Position numbers and translations under genes: made by a program. A stretch of 47,340 bases of DNA. Source: Patescibacteria group bacterium. Its GTDB lineage: Bacteria; Patescibacteriota; Microgenomatia; UBA1406; GWC2-37-13. The first letter of the stretch is position 1. Each line of letters opens with the position of its first letter. The stretch lies in contig JAMCTE010000009.1 in the NCBI GenBank assembly GCA_023381015.1, positions 1-47,340 of the forward strand, read 5' to 3'. Below the pieces are notes generated by a model that was given only the letters and a program-made list of their open reading frames with translations, did not search any database and was not told the origin of the DNA. This document shows positions 25,752 to 34,309 of the stretch, piece after piece.

Positions 25752-26339
25752 ATGGACCAGCAGAAAATTGCCGAAGAAAAAAAAGAAGCCTTGAAAACTA
25801 ACGTTCCGACCGATGCCAGTGCCAAGTGGTATGTCATCCATATCCAGACTGGTTATGAGCAAAGGGTAAAGCAAGCTTTGGAGCAGAGGGTCAAGTCTCT
25901 GGGAGTCGAAGACAAGATCTTTAACGTCGTTATTCCAACGAGAGAGATCGTCGTTGTCAAAAAAGGCAAGAAAACCAAAGCAACAGAAAAAGTCTTTCCC
26001 GGCTATATTTTGGTTAAAATGGTTTTGAACGACGATTCTTGGCTGGTCGTCAGGACGACCGAGGGAGTGACCGGCTTTGTCGGCGCCGGCCTTAAGCCGA
26101 CCGCCATTTCCGAAAAGGAAGTCGACGCCATCATGAAATTCGTCGAGCAGGAACAACCCAAATTCAAGACGAAGTTTTCCGTCGGTGAGGCCGTCAAGAT
26201 CACCGAAGGCCCTTTCACCGACTTTTTGGGAACGGTCGAGGCGATTGACGAACAAAGAGGAAAGGTTAAGGTTTTGGTTTCGATCTTTGATAGAGAGACT
26301 CCTGTAGAATTGGATTTCTTACAGGTACAGAAGTTATAA
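25752..26339 (+). CDS. nusG: Transcription termination/antitermination protein NusG
   Basis: 195 residues from the ATG at 25752. Residues about 1-24 are a charged extension; the NGN domain (about 26-130) begins AKWYVIHIQTGYEQRVKQAL and includes VFPGYILVKM and VRTTEGVTGFVGAG. The KOW domain (about 140-195) has VGEAVKITEGPF and TVEAIDEQRGKVKVLV. NusG binds RNA polymerase to aid processivity and coupling. An earlier TTG at 25740 in the same frame is less likely. Standing between secE and rplK is the usual order. Confidence 0.95.
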   Translation: MDQQKIAEEKKEALKTNVPTDASAKWYVIHIQTGYEQRVKQALEQRVKSLGVEDKIFNVVIPTREIVVVKKGKKTKATEKVFPGYILVKMVLNDDSWLVVRTTEGVTGFVGAGLKPTAISEKEVDAIMKFVEQEQPKFKTKFSVGEAVKITEGPFTDFLGTVEAIDEQRGKVKVLVSIFDRETPVELDFLQVQKL

Positions 26340-26436
26340 TTTATAATTTCAAATTTCTAATCAATTTCTAATTTTTAAAATTTAAACATTAAAAATTGAA
26401 TAAAAATTAAAAAATAAAAATTTAAAATTAAACTAT
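26340..26436. other. A/T-rich spacer upstream of rplK
   Basis: Almost pure A/T repeats of the form aaatttctaat/aaaattaaa. A TAAAAT (26423-26428) lies 8 nt before the rplK ATG and may be a -10, but no -35 is convincing. Confidence 0.5.
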
Positions 26437-26862
26437 ATGGCTAAAAAAGTAAAAACATTAGTTAAGCTCAATCTGCCTGCTGGAGAAGCGACCCCGGCTC
26501 CGCCGGTTGGTCCGGCTCTCGGACAGCACGGTATCCCGATCATGGACTTCATCAAGGAATATAATGCCAAGACGGCGAAATTAAAAGGCCAAGTCATTCC
26601 GGCGGTTATTACCGTTTATGAGGACAGGAGCTTTACTTTCATCACCAAGTTGCCTCCCGTGGCAGCCATGATCAAGAAAAAACTGTCATTGGCAAAAGCT
26701 TCAGGAAGGCCAAATACGGAAAAGGTCGGCAAACTGACAAAGTCCCAGGTCGAGGAAATTGCCAAAGAAAAATTACCCGATTTGAACGCCAACGACGTCG
26801 ACGCGGCCAAAAAAATCGTCGCCGGTACGGCCAGAAGCATGGGAATTGATGTTGAAAATTAG
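26437..26862 (+). CDS. rplK: 50S ribosomal protein L11
   Basis: 141 residues, the usual length. The N-terminal domain has the Pro-rich [18 protein letters not shown] (about 16-33) that contacts release factors and thiostrepton in other bacteria. The C-terminal RNA-binding domain starts near residue 70 ([18 protein letters not shown]) and ends [10 protein letters not shown]. It binds the 23S GTPase-associated region. No Shine-Dalgarno sequence is visible upstream. A structured spacer separates it from rplA. Confidence 0.97.
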   Translation: MAKKVKTLVKLNLPAGEATPAPPVGPALGQHGIPIMDFIKEYNAKTAKLKGQVIPAVITVYEDRSFTFITKLPPVAAMIKKKLSLAKASGRPNTEKVGKLTKSQVEEIAKEKLPDLNANDVDAAKKIVAGTARSMGIDVEN

Positions 26863-26865
26863 TTA

Positions 26866-26966
26866 AAAAGCTCGATACCGAAATTTTTTAACTCAGTGAA
26901 AATCTTTTTTTAGCTTTCCGTTTCGATAGATTTTCAAGTCGTAAAAAATTTGGTATCTTTGCTTTT
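26866..26966 (+). promoter_or_regulatory. Structured RNA in the rplK-rplA spacer (candidate autoregulatory leader)
   Basis: A long stem can form: AAAAGC (26866-26871) with GCTTTT (26961-26966); GATACC (26874-26879) with GGTATC (26952-26957); a bulged G (26880); and AAATTTTTTA (26881-26890) with TAAAAAATTT (26942-26951). Inside it TGAAAATCT (26897-26905) pairs with AGATTTTCA (26928-26936). The apical loop is about 22 nt. There is no terminal T-run on its 3' side, so it is not a plain terminator. L1 represses its own operon by binding mRNA in other bacteria, which makes an L1 site the leading guess (inference). Confidence 0.6.
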
Positions 26967-27013
26967 GAATATTTTAAAATCAACTATTAGTAATTTAAAA
27001 TTTTAGACCTGTT

Positions 27014-27793
27014 ATGGGAAAAGTAAAAACTAGATTGTTAGGAATGGAAGAAGTCGAAGAAAAACAAAAAAAGGAACAAAAAGAAAAGGCTGCCCAAAAG
27101 AAAACCGTCAAAAACAAGACAGAAGCAGCAGAACCGGTAAAGACCGAATCCGTTTCTAAAGCAGAGATTAAAAAAACTAAATCATCTAAAAAAGTCGCAG
27201 TCATTGCCAAATCACGAGGCAAACTATATCAAGAGGCCAAAAAGCTGGTCGATAAGAATAAAACTTATACTTTAGCGGAAGCTACGGGTCTGTTGAAAAA
27301 AATGAAGACGGCCGATTTTGATCAGTCCGTCGAACTCCATTTTGTCGTCGATGAAACCGGTTTGAAAGGTGAAGTTGACTTGCCGTTTTCGACCGGAAAA
27401 ACTGTCAAAATCGCCATCGTCGACGATAAGATATTATCCGAAATAGAAAAAGGTAAAATCAACTTTGACATGTTGGTGACTAATCCGTCATACATGCCCA
27501 AACTAGCCAGATTCGCGAAGATACTGGGTCCAAAAGGATTGATGCCTAATCCAAAAGCAGGCACAATTTCTCCAAATCCGGAAGAGCTGGTCAAAAAATT
27601 CGCTAAAGGTCTATTGAGATGGAAAACAGAACCCAAAGCGCCGTTAATTCACCAAATGATCGGAAAAATGTCCATGGCCGACAAAGAACTGATTGCCAAC
27701 GCGGAGAAGTTTTTCGACGCCGTCGGGCGAAAGCACGTATTGAAAGCTTATCTAAAATCAACCATGAGTCCTTCGATAAAACTGAATCTGTAA
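27014..27793 (+). CDS. rplA: 50S ribosomal protein L1 with a Lys-rich N-terminal extension
   Basis: 259 residues versus about 230 usual. The first 65 residues are a low-complexity K/E/A-rich extension (EEKQKKEQKEKAAQKK). The L1 fold then begins at about SRGKLYQEAKKLVDKNKTYT, with LPFSTGKTVKIAIV, and the hallmark ILGPKGLMPNPKAGTI near residues 175-190. L1 binds the 23S L1 stalk and in many bacteria represses its own operon. A structured spacer precedes it. The usual next genes (rplJ, rplL, rpoB) do not follow; a Cys-rich membrane protein does. Confidence 0.96.
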   Translation: MGKVKTRLLGMEEVEEKQKKEQKEKAAQKKTVKNKTEAAEPVKTESVSKAEIKKTKSSKKVAVIAKSRGKLYQEAKKLVDKNKTYTLAEATGLLKKMKTADFDQSVELHFVVDETGLKGEVDLPFSTGKTVKIAIVDDKILSEIEKGKINFDMLVTNPSYMPKLARFAKILGPKGLMPNPKAGTISPNPEELVKKFAKGLLRWKTEPKAPLIHQMIGKMSMADKELIANAEKFFDAVGRKHVLKAYLKSTMSPSIKLNL

Positions 27794-27832
27794 ATAGTCT
27801 TTTTAAACAAACTAAATTAATAGTATCACATA

Positions 27833-27860
27833 TTGACTTTTTAGTTTCTTTGTGTAATTA
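27833..27860 (+). promoter_or_regulatory. Promoter of the Cys-rich protein gene
   Basis: TTGACT (27833-27838), 16-nt spacer, TAATTA (27855-27860), 8 nt to the ATG at 27869. Confidence 0.5.
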
Positions 27861-27868
27861 TTAATATA

Positions 27869-28666
27869 ATGACTTCGTTCAATAATCAAATTTGCATTGA
27901 CAAGAAGATCACTTATCTTATCTTTTTTACCCTATTGATTCTCGGTGTACTATTATCAGTTTTTATGGTAGTAAATAATAAAATCACGAAAAATAATGAA
28001 GCTTTTGGAGGGTATGGGAATATCTGTGCAAAAATTTACGGGCAAAATTCTTATTGTTCCAGCTCTTGTTTGAATGGAGACGTCAAGACCAGTATTTCCT
28101 GTGGTCCAAATATGTACTATACAACCGGATATTGTTGTACCAAGCCTACTACTAATACTTGCCTGCAATTAGGGGGTATGTGGTATAAGGGGACTCCGGC
28201 CGATCTATCAGCAGCTCTGGAAGGTAATAATGCGATAATTAAAGAAATAACTAACATGAATGATGTAAGACCGGGATACCATTGTTATAGCGTTTCATAT
28301 ATAAATATACCTACTCCCGCTCCTGGTCTAAATGGTTTGAAAACTTGTGATCAACAATTCGGATTATGGGTAAACGATCCTTTTCAATATTCTAATCCAA
28401 GCGACGTGTGTGCAATATCAGGATCACAATTTCTTAACAGTTCTGATAAGGATTTTCACCAGGGATATGTTTGTTGTTCGATGCCGGCCCTCCTTCTAAC
28501 CTGTGATTCACTTCAAGGCAAGTGGTATCCTTACCGGTCATGCAACAAGGCCTCACAGTTAGAGGGCGTAAATTTAGTAATCCCAAATATGAATGGCCAT
28601 AATGTAACCGTTCCTAGTGATGCTTCACAACATTCTAATCAGGTATGTTGTCGCGCTATAAACTAA
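27869..28666 (+). CDS. Membrane-anchored, Cys-rich extracellular protein with internal repeats
   Basis: 265 residues. A membrane segment (about 14-36, ITYLIFFTLLILGVLLSVFMV) near the N-terminus leaves the remainder outside. The ectodomain has about 18 Cys in three or four repeats that begin TC-x-x-x-x-G-x-W (TCLQLGGMW, TCDQQFGLW, TCDSLQGKW) and end in G-Y-x-C-C or V-C-C. This pattern implies several disulphides and small stable domains. I do not recognise the family. It has its own promoter, and no neighbour gives a clue to function. Confidence 0.72.
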   Translation: MTSFNNQICIDKKITYLIFFTLLILGVLLSVFMVVNNKITKNNEAFGGYGNICAKIYGQNSYCSSSCLNGDVKTSISCGPNMYYTTGYCCTKPTTNTCLQLGGMWYKGTPADLSAALEGNNAIIKEITNMNDVRPGYHCYSVSYINIPTPAPGLNGLKTCDQQFGLWVNDPFQYSNPSDVCAISGSQFLNSSDKDFHQGYVCCSMPALLLTCDSLQGKWYPYRSCNKASQLEGVNLVIPNMNGHNVTVPSDASQHSNQVCCRAIN

Positions 28667-28688
28667 AACATGTCGATGAATCTTAACT

Positions 28689-29372
28689 TTAAGGCAGTCT
28701 GATTTTGAACCTTCTTTTTGCTAACTCTAAGATTATGTCGCTGGCGTCTTCAACGGTTAGATTCGGTCCGGTCCTGATCGTTATGTCGTAATGATGGGGT
28801 TTTTTATGGTCGTGGTTGAATAAGGTTTGGACAAACATCCGTCTTTCTTCGTCGGAATTCTCTATTTTTCTGACCGCCATTATCCGTGAGACGGCTTCGT
28901 GGGTCATCAGCCAGGTAATCCTTTGGTTCATGTCGCAGATGATTCTGATCTTTAAAGCGTGGGGAAAAATGAAATTGGCGCCTCTTCCCAAGATTATGGC
29001 ATAGCCGCGTTGTCCGATAAGAGACAGTACTTTTATCAGGTGTTTGTAGTATCCTGATAAATTCAGATAGCGCCGGCCGAACATCTCGGCGACCAGTTCG
29101 TCAACCAATGGCAGGCGTTTTTCGTCGATCGACCTGACCAATTGTTTTTCCAAATGGGCTTCCCTGGCAATCTCGTCGATGATTTCCTGGTCATAGACCT
29201 TCCATTTGCCTCCCAGTCGGTTAGCCACGAGGTTGGCGACCGGTTTTCCTCCCGAACCCATTTCCCTGGAAATAGTGATGATAGGAAGAGCGCCTTTGGT
29301 TTCCTTTTCTTCTTTGGGGAAGATTTTTTCGAACAGATTTTTTTCTATCAGTTGATAGACCGGTCGAATCAT
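28689..29372 (-). CDS. Cytidylate kinase-like P-loop protein
   Basis: 227 residues. The P-loop region is ITISREMGSGGKPVANLVAN (about residues 31-50), the typical ITISRxxGSGG of the cytidylate-kinase-like family. It continues with VYDQEIIDEIAREAHL, a GRGANFIF strand-turn, and a terminal THYDITIRTGP-like segment (HHYDITIRTGPNLTVEDA). Proteins of this family are annotated as cytidylate-kinase-like; true substrate unknown. It is divergent from the HEPN-like gene across a 31-nt spacer with overlapping TATAAT-like boxes. Confidence 0.8.
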   Translation of the reverse strand: MIRPVYQLIEKNLFEKIFPKEEKETKGALPIITISREMGSGGKPVANLVANRLGGKWKVYDQEIIDEIAREAHLEKQLVRSIDEKRLPLVDELVAEMFGRRYLNLSGYYKHLIKVLSLIGQRGYAIILGRGANFIFPHALKIRIICDMNQRITWLMTHEAVSRIMAVRKIENSDEERRMFVQTLFNHDHKKPHHYDITIRTGPNLTVEDASDIILELAKRRFKIRLP

Positions 29373-29403
29373 GATTATAATGATTATAACATTAATAACA
29401 AAA

Positions 29404-29901
29404 ATGGATAAACTAAACTCTCTAATTTTGCGAACGTCCGATTTCTGGCAGTATCTTTCCCAGAATCAAAAAGATCTGATCAAAGAAGGCCAGTATCTGA
29501 TGAATGACATTATCAAAGAGCAGGTCTATCAGTTCAAAGACTATTCGTTCCTGGTTTTTCCATTCGCCAAGGCTTATGAGGGTTTTTTGAAACAACTTTT
29601 CAAGGATGCCAAAATGATCAGCCATCTTGATTATATTTCCGATCACCTCCGTTTGGGAAAGCTGATGTCCCCCAATTTGATTGGCCGCCTCGGCGATAGA
29701 TCGCTTTATACAAAAATAGAAGAGAAAGCCGGCAAGGATCTGGCTGACAAGATATGGAATACCTGGAGGGGCGGACGAAATCAAATTTTTCACTATTTTC
29801 CTCATAATATAAAAGCAATTAGTTTTGATGAAGCGGGAAAAATTGTCAACGAAATCATAGACACGATGCAGGAAGCCTACGAGAAAATTAATAATAAATA
29901 A
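29404..29901 (+). CDS. HEPN-like protein with an RNQIFH (RX4H) motif
   Basis: 165 residues, mostly helical. The segment YSFLVFPFAKAYEGFLKQLF (about 45-64) and then TWRGGRNQIFHYF (about 121-133) fit a HEPN domain; R-N-Q-I-F-H is the RX4-6H motif found in HEPN ribonucleases. Arrangement resembles the RnlA/RNase LS dimerisation domain (inference). No antitoxin-like gene (MNT nucleotidyltransferase, RnlB) is adjacent: the next gene, 5 bases on, is a P-type ATPase. I start at the ATG at 29404; an upstream ATG at 29371 would overlap the divergent gene. Confidence 0.6.
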   Translation: MDKLNSLILRTSDFWQYLSQNQKDLIKEGQYLMNDIIKEQVYQFKDYSFLVFPFAKAYEGFLKQLFKDAKMISHLDYISDHLRLGKLMSPNLIGRLGDRSLYTKIEEKAGKDLADKIWNTWRGGRNQIFHYFPHNIKAISFDEAGKIVNEIIDTMQEAYEKINNK

Positions 29902-29906
29902 AATTA

Positions 29907-32348
29907 ATGAAGGGACTAACATCGCAACAGGCAGATAGTTTTCTAAAGCAATACGGTCTTAACGTTATATCAGAGCCTCCCAAAAGTAACTTCATCATAA
30001 AATTTTTTGAACAGTTTAACAACTTCTTGACCATTCTGCTGATTTTTGCGGCGATTTTTTCTTTGTTGATTGGAGAAACAGTTGACGGCATTTTAGTATT
30101 TGCCATCGTTGTCTTGAACGCTTTTTTCGGACTTTATCAGGAAGGTAAAGCGGAGGAATCGCTGAAGGTATTAAAACAGATGACCGCCAGTCGCGTCAGA
30201 GTGATCAGAGACGGCAAGCAGATGGAGATTAACAGTGAACTTTTGGTTCCCGGAGATGTTGTTTATTTGGAAGAGGGCGTCAAACTATCTGCCGACGGCC
30301 AATTGATCGAATCCGTCAATTTGGAAATCAATGAAGCGTCATTAACAGGAGAATCTTTGGCGGTAGCAAAACAAAAAAACGATGAAATTTTCTCGGGGAC
30401 AATTGTCTCCAGGGGCCGGGGGATGATGAAAGTATTGAAAACCGGAGACTCGACCAAATTTGGCCAGATCGCCAAGAATCTGTCTTTGATCAAAGAAGAG
30501 ATGACTCCTTTGCAAAAAAAATTGGCCGATTTGGCGAGGATGATCGGTGTCGCCGGAATAGTCCTTTCCTTATTGGTATTTTTGGTTTCTTTACTCGAAG
30601 GGACTGGCTACTTCCCGGCTTTTTTGTTGGCGGTGTCTTTGGCAGTGGCGGTCGTTCCCGAGGGTTTGCCAGCGGTAATGACGATAACGTTGGCGATCGG
30701 GATGAAGAAAATGGCGTCAAAAAAAGCCATTGTCAGGCGATTGTCGGCGATCGAATCCTTGGGCAGCATCACTTTGATTGCTACCGATAAGACCGGAACC
30801 TTGACTGCCAATAAAATGAAAGTCAGGGAAATTTTTGTTATCCACGACAAAAACATAGAAAAACTAATATTGAACGGGATACTTTGTTCGACGGCGTCTT
30901 TAGTCTACGTTCACGATCATGAAAGACCCGAAGCGGCCAATGCATCGGGAAGATGGGACGTGCTTGGTGACCCGACCGAGGGCGCTCTGCTTTATTTTGC
31001 GAAGGAAAACGGTTTTAACATCGAGGAAGAAAGAAATCGATGGAAATTGGTCGAAGAAAGCCCGTTTGACAGCGTGACCAAAATGATGAGTGTAGTTGTC
31101 AAGGAAACAAAGACAGATAAAAATCCACCGTTACAGTTTTCTAAAGGCGCTCCCGAATCGATTATTAACGTCTGTAAATTATCTCCAGAAGAGAAAAAAA
31201 CAATTGTTGACAAAGTCGACGCTTGGAGCCGTGAGGGTTTGCGGGTATTGGCGTTCTCAAGCGGAGATCGATTTTTGGGGATGGTGGCGATCCACGATGC
31301 GCCGCGGCCGGAAGTTGAAAAAGCAATCGAAAAGACAAAAAAAGCCGGCATAAAAGTAATCATGATTACCGGCGACAACGAAAAAACCGCCGAATCGATC
31401 GGTATGAGTATTGGACTGATTAAAAAAGGCGACGAAATTATTACCGGGGTGCAACTTGACAAATACAGCGATCAGGAGTTGTTGGCACTGTTGCCGAAGA
31501 TAAAAATCTTCGCCAGGACCAATCCTTTCCAAAAGCACCGGATCGTTAAACTCTACCAGGAGGCGGGAGAAGTGGTGGCGGTGACCGGTGACGGCGTCAA
31601 CGATGCCATAGCTTTGAAACAGGCCGATGTCGGCGTCGCCATGGGTTTGGTCGGAACAGATGTTGCCAGGGAAACGGCCGATGTCGTCATCACCGATGAC
31701 AACTTTGCCACGATCGTTATTGCCATCGAGGAAGGTCGGGGAATCATCAACAGCATTAAAAATACCATCAAATACTTGCTTTCCTGCAACGTTTCCGAAG
31801 CCTTGTCTTTGACGATGGGGTTAATATTGGGGTTGCCGACTTTGTTTTATCCGATCCAGCTCCTGTATATCAATTTGGTCACCGACGGCCTACCGGCTTT
31901 ACTGCTGTCTTTTTCCCCCCGCTATCCCGGCTTGATGGCGACTTCACCGCAAAAAGAATTGGTTCTTTTGAGAAGGAGGGATCAGATATATATTGGGGCG
32001 GTTGGAGCAGTCGGGGCATTTTTGGTGATCGGCGCTTATTTTATTTTTGCCAATCTTGGCAAGACCGCGGCTTTTTCAGTGTTAACCCTGATCCAGTCCT
32101 TTATTTTTATTGACCTCTGGCTGAGCCATCGTCACATTCATGAAAATCTTCATCATTTAGTTTCGCCTCTTTTTATTTTGGCATTCAGCATTCCAATGGT
32201 TTTTCAGTTTATTATTCTCAGTCATCCTTTTGCTGCCGGTCTTTTTAAGATTAACACAGTTGGAGTCTTGACATATATAGAGTTTGTTTTGATGTCGTTT
32301 TTTGTGTTGGTGGGGATAAGGGTGGTGAAGAAAGCAGTTAAATTGTAG
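29907..32348 (+). CDS. Cation-transporting P-type ATPase, Ca2+ (P2A) type
   Basis: 813 residues with all P-ATPase hallmarks: TGES in the actuator domain (about 147-150), DKTGTLTA phosphorylation loop, KGAPES nucleotide site, MITGDNEKTA, and TGDGVND hinge. Ca2+-site residues of SERCA/PMR1 are present: PEGLP in M4, N-x-x-E in M5 (SCNVSEAL), and NLVTDGLPA in M6. That makes Ca2+ (perhaps Mn2+) export the best prediction. The length is on the short side, as in bacterial pumps. The TAG stop (32346-32348) lies inside a palindromic element. It follows the HEPN-like gene by 5 bases. Confidence 0.93.
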   Translation: MKGLTSQQADSFLKQYGLNVISEPPKSNFIIKFFEQFNNFLTILLIFAAIFSLLIGETVDGILVFAIVVLNAFFGLYQEGKAEESLKVLKQMTASRVRVIRDGKQMEINSELLVPGDVVYLEEGVKLSADGQLIESVNLEINEASLTGESLAVAKQKNDEIFSGTIVSRGRGMMKVLKTGDSTKFGQIAKNLSLIKEEMTPLQKKLADLARMIGVAGIVLSLLVFLVSLLEGTGYFPAFLLAVSLAVAVVPEGLPAVMTITLAIGMKKMASKKAIVRRLSAIESLGSITLIATDKTGTLTANKMKVREIFVIHDKNIEKLILNGILCSTASLVYVHDHERPEAANASGRWDVLGDPTEGALLYFAKENGFNIEEERNRWKLVEESPFDSVTKMMSVVVKETKTDKNPPLQFSKGAPESIINVCKLSPEEKKTIVDKVDAWSREGLRVLAFSSGDRFLGMVAIHDAPRPEVEKAIEKTKKAGIKVIMITGDNEKTAESIGMSIGLIKKGDEIITGVQLDKYSDQELLALLPKIKIFARTNPFQKHRIVKLYQEAGEVVAVTGDGVNDAIALKQADVGVAMGLVGTDVARETADVVITDDNFATIVIAIEEGRGIINSIKNTIKYLLSCNVSEALSLTMGLILGLPTLFYPIQLLYINLVTDGLPALLLSFSPRYPGLMATSPQKELVLLRRRDQIYIGAVGAVGAFLVIGAYFIFANLGKTAAFSVLTLIQSFIFIDLWLSHRHIHENLHHLVSPLFILAFSIPMVFQFIILSHPFAAGLFKINTVGVLTYIEFVLMSFFVLVGIRVVKKAVKL

Positions 32349-32396
32349 GGGCGCAATTTATTGCGCCCTTTTAGGTTTGATAAATCAAACCACTAC
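32345..32396. repeat. Composite palindromic element between convergent genes, possible bidirectional terminator
   Basis: Two hairpins: gggcgcaat-tt-attgcgccc (32349-32368) followed by four T's, and ggtttgat-aa-atcaaacc (32374-32391). The ends are GTAG on the left and CTAC on the right, an inverted pair. Both convergent genes take their TAG stop from these ends (32346-32348 for the ATPase, 32393-32395 for transketolase). Confidence 0.75.
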
Positions 32397-34303
32397 ATAT
32401 TTTTTACTGTCTTGATGATCGCCTCTGCGTCGATTTCTTCGTAGTGGAGGAGTTCTTCAGGAGTGCCGGAAAATGGCGTTTTTCTGACTGCTAGATGGTG
32501 AAATTTTATCCCCAAGGAGCCGATGGCTTCGCCAATGCCACCGGCCGGGTAATGGTCCTCAACGACGATGGTCTTGGAATGTTCTTTGACCAATTGCTCG
32601 ATTGATTTTTTATTCAATGGTTTTATTCCGTATAGATCGACAACAGTCGTTGGTATGTTTTCTCCAGCCAGAATTTTTTGGGCTTTGAGAGCTTCGTGAA
32701 GCGTGATTCCCGCGGCAATCACAAGGACAGAGGGTTTACCTGTTTTTATACCGGCGTGGATTTTAAGGCCGCCGATATCGAATTGTTCACGATCGTCATA
32801 AATGATCGGAGTTTTACCCCGGGTCGTACGCAGGTAGAACAACCCTGAATTTTTTAACATTATCTCGGTTAACTTTTCCGCGGCGACTCCATCGGCTGGA
32901 TAGAAAACCACGCTCGGCAAAACACTCCTCATCATGGCGATGTCTTCGAGCCCCATCTGCGACGGGCCGTCCTGGCCGATGGAGACTCCGGCATGGGAGC
33001 CGACGATCTTCAGATTTGATTTCGAATATTGCGACATTCTGATTTGATCAAAGGCTCTAGTCAAGAAGGCGGCGAATGAGGAAACAAAAGGAATGAAACC
33101 AATTTTTTGCAGGCCAAGAGCGACCGATACCATATTTTGTTCGGCGATGTACATCTGGAAGAATCTTTCGGGAAATTTTTTGGCAAACTTGTTTTGGTAG
33201 GTGGAATTGGCGACTTCCCCGTCCAAAACGACGATGCCGGGATTTTCTTCGCCGAGTTTGGCAAGGGTGTCTCCATAAGCTTCCCTTGTTGATATTTGCG
33301 CCAGATTCTGTCTCGGATTCCCTCCCGTCGGTGCTCGACCGGCTACAACACCGCCGAGTCTGTGCGCCGCCGGGATCCCTGTCTCCTCGACACCTGGCGC
33401 AAATGTCGTAATGTTTGTTTTTCCTTTAAGATTTAAGTCGACATTCCCTAGTTCTTTTAGCGCCAATTTGAGTTGTTCTTGGTCTAGCGGTTTACCATGC
33501 CAACCGTCTTTGTTTTCCAAAAACGAAACGCCTTTGCCTTTGACGGTTTTTGCTATGATCATTATTGGTTTGCCGGTAGGCGAAGGCGGTAAATTTTTTG
33601 CGACTTGGGAATCCGGCTTGACCGGGGGACCCACTGGAGCATAAAAATTTAGACGCCGAGCCTTATGAAAAGCATCATAAATTTCTTTTAAATCGTGTCC
33701 ATCTTCGATGACAATCGTTTCCCAGCCGAAAGTGTTGGCTTTTTTAGCGTAGTATTCCAGGTCCCATCCGGCCATGGTTTGACCATTTTGGCCCAACCGG
33801 TTGACGTCCAGTATGGCGGTGAGATTGCCCAATTTATAGTGACTGGCAATTTCCATGGCTTCCCAGTTCTGTCCTTCGGCCATTTCGCTGTCGCCCAGGA
33901 GGACCCAAACTTTTGCTTTAGAGTGCTTTATGAGCCTTAGTCCGAGCGCCATGCCGACGCCGACTGACAAACCTTGTCCTAGACTACCGGTTGCTACCTC
34001 AATAAAAGGAAGTCTTGGCGTCGGGTGTCCTTCAAGCACGGAACCGAACTTCCTCAGAGTCAGAAGCTTCTGATAGTCGATCAATCCGGCGGCGTGATAC
34101 AATGAATATAAAAGGGGAGAAGCATGGCCTTTTGACAAAACAAAATGATCACCTTTCTGGTAAAAACCGCCGAAAAAAAGGCAGGTCGTCAGTTCGACTC
34201 CGGAAAGGGAAGAGGTCGGGTGTCCCGATCCGGCTGTCGTCGTTGAGGTCAAAATGTCGTAGCGGATGAGCCGGCAGAGGGATTGCAGATTTTTTTGATC
34301 CAT
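32393..34303 (-). CDS. tkt: Transketolase
   Basis: 636 residues; one chain with the thiamine-diphosphate domain (about 1-300), the pyrimidine-binding domain (about 345-510) and the C-terminal domain. Seen motifs: AGSGHPTSSLSG, LSKGHASPLLY, GSLGQGLSVGVGMA, the TPP motif GDSEMAEGQNWEAMEIA, TVKGKGVSF, YIAEQNMVSVALG, and GSHAGVSIGQDGPSQM. It exchanges two-carbon units and can yield erythrose 4-phosphate for the aromatic operon. Two stretches look like in-frame insertions: near 33575-33655 (PVGPPVKPDSQVAK) and 33294-33404, a 111-bp segment bounded by 11-bp inverted repeats. Confidence 0.95.
   Translation of the reverse strand: MDQKNLQSLCRLIRYDILTSTTTAGSGHPTSSLSGVELTTCLFFGGFYQKGDHFVLSKGHASPLLYSLYHAAGLIDYQKLLTLRKFGSVLEGHPTPRLPFIEVATGSLGQGLSVGVGMALGLRLIKHSKAKVWVLLGDSEMAEGQNWEAMEIASHYKLGNLTAILDVNRLGQNGQTMAGWDLEYYAKKANTFGWETIVIEDGHDLKEIYDAFHKARRLNFYAPVGPPVKPDSQVAKNLPPSPTGKPIMIIAKTVKGKGVSFLENKDGWHGKPLDQEQLKLALKELGNVDLNLKGKTNITTFAPGVEETGIPAAHRLGGVVAGRAPTGGNPRQNLAQISTREAYGDTLAKLGEENPGIVVLDGEVANSTYQNKFAKKFPERFFQMYIAEQNMVSVALGLQKIGFIPFVSSFAAFLTRAFDQIRMSQYSKSNLKIVGSHAGVSIGQDGPSQMGLEDIAMMRSVLPSVVFYPADGVAAEKLTEIMLKNSGLFYLRTTRGKTPIIYDDREQFDIGGLKIHAGIKTGKPSVLVIAAGITLHEALKAQKILAGENIPTTVVDLYGIKPLNKKSIEQLVKEHSKTIVVEDHYPAGGIGEAIGSLGIKFHHLAVRKTPFSGTPEELLHYEEIDAEAIIKTVKNM
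33294..33404. repeat. 111-bp insertion with 11-bp terminal inverted repeats inside tkt
   Basis: atttgcgccag (33294-33304) and ctggcgcaaat (33394-33404) are exact inverted repeats. Inside are further inverted pieces (CGGTG...CACCG). The 111 bases equal 37 codons, so the frame is kept, and the segment falls in the linker between the first two transketolase domains. Confidence 0.65.
33575..33655. repeat. Probable REP-like in-frame insertion inside tkt
   Basis: Contains the imperfect palindrome ccggcttgaccggg with ggg/ccc outer arms. The encoded PVGPPVKPDSQVAKNLPPSP has no place in the usual transketolase alignment between the ...DAFHKARRL and IIAKTVKGKG segments. Edges uncertain. Confidence 0.45.
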
Positions 34304-34309
34304 GGGTAT

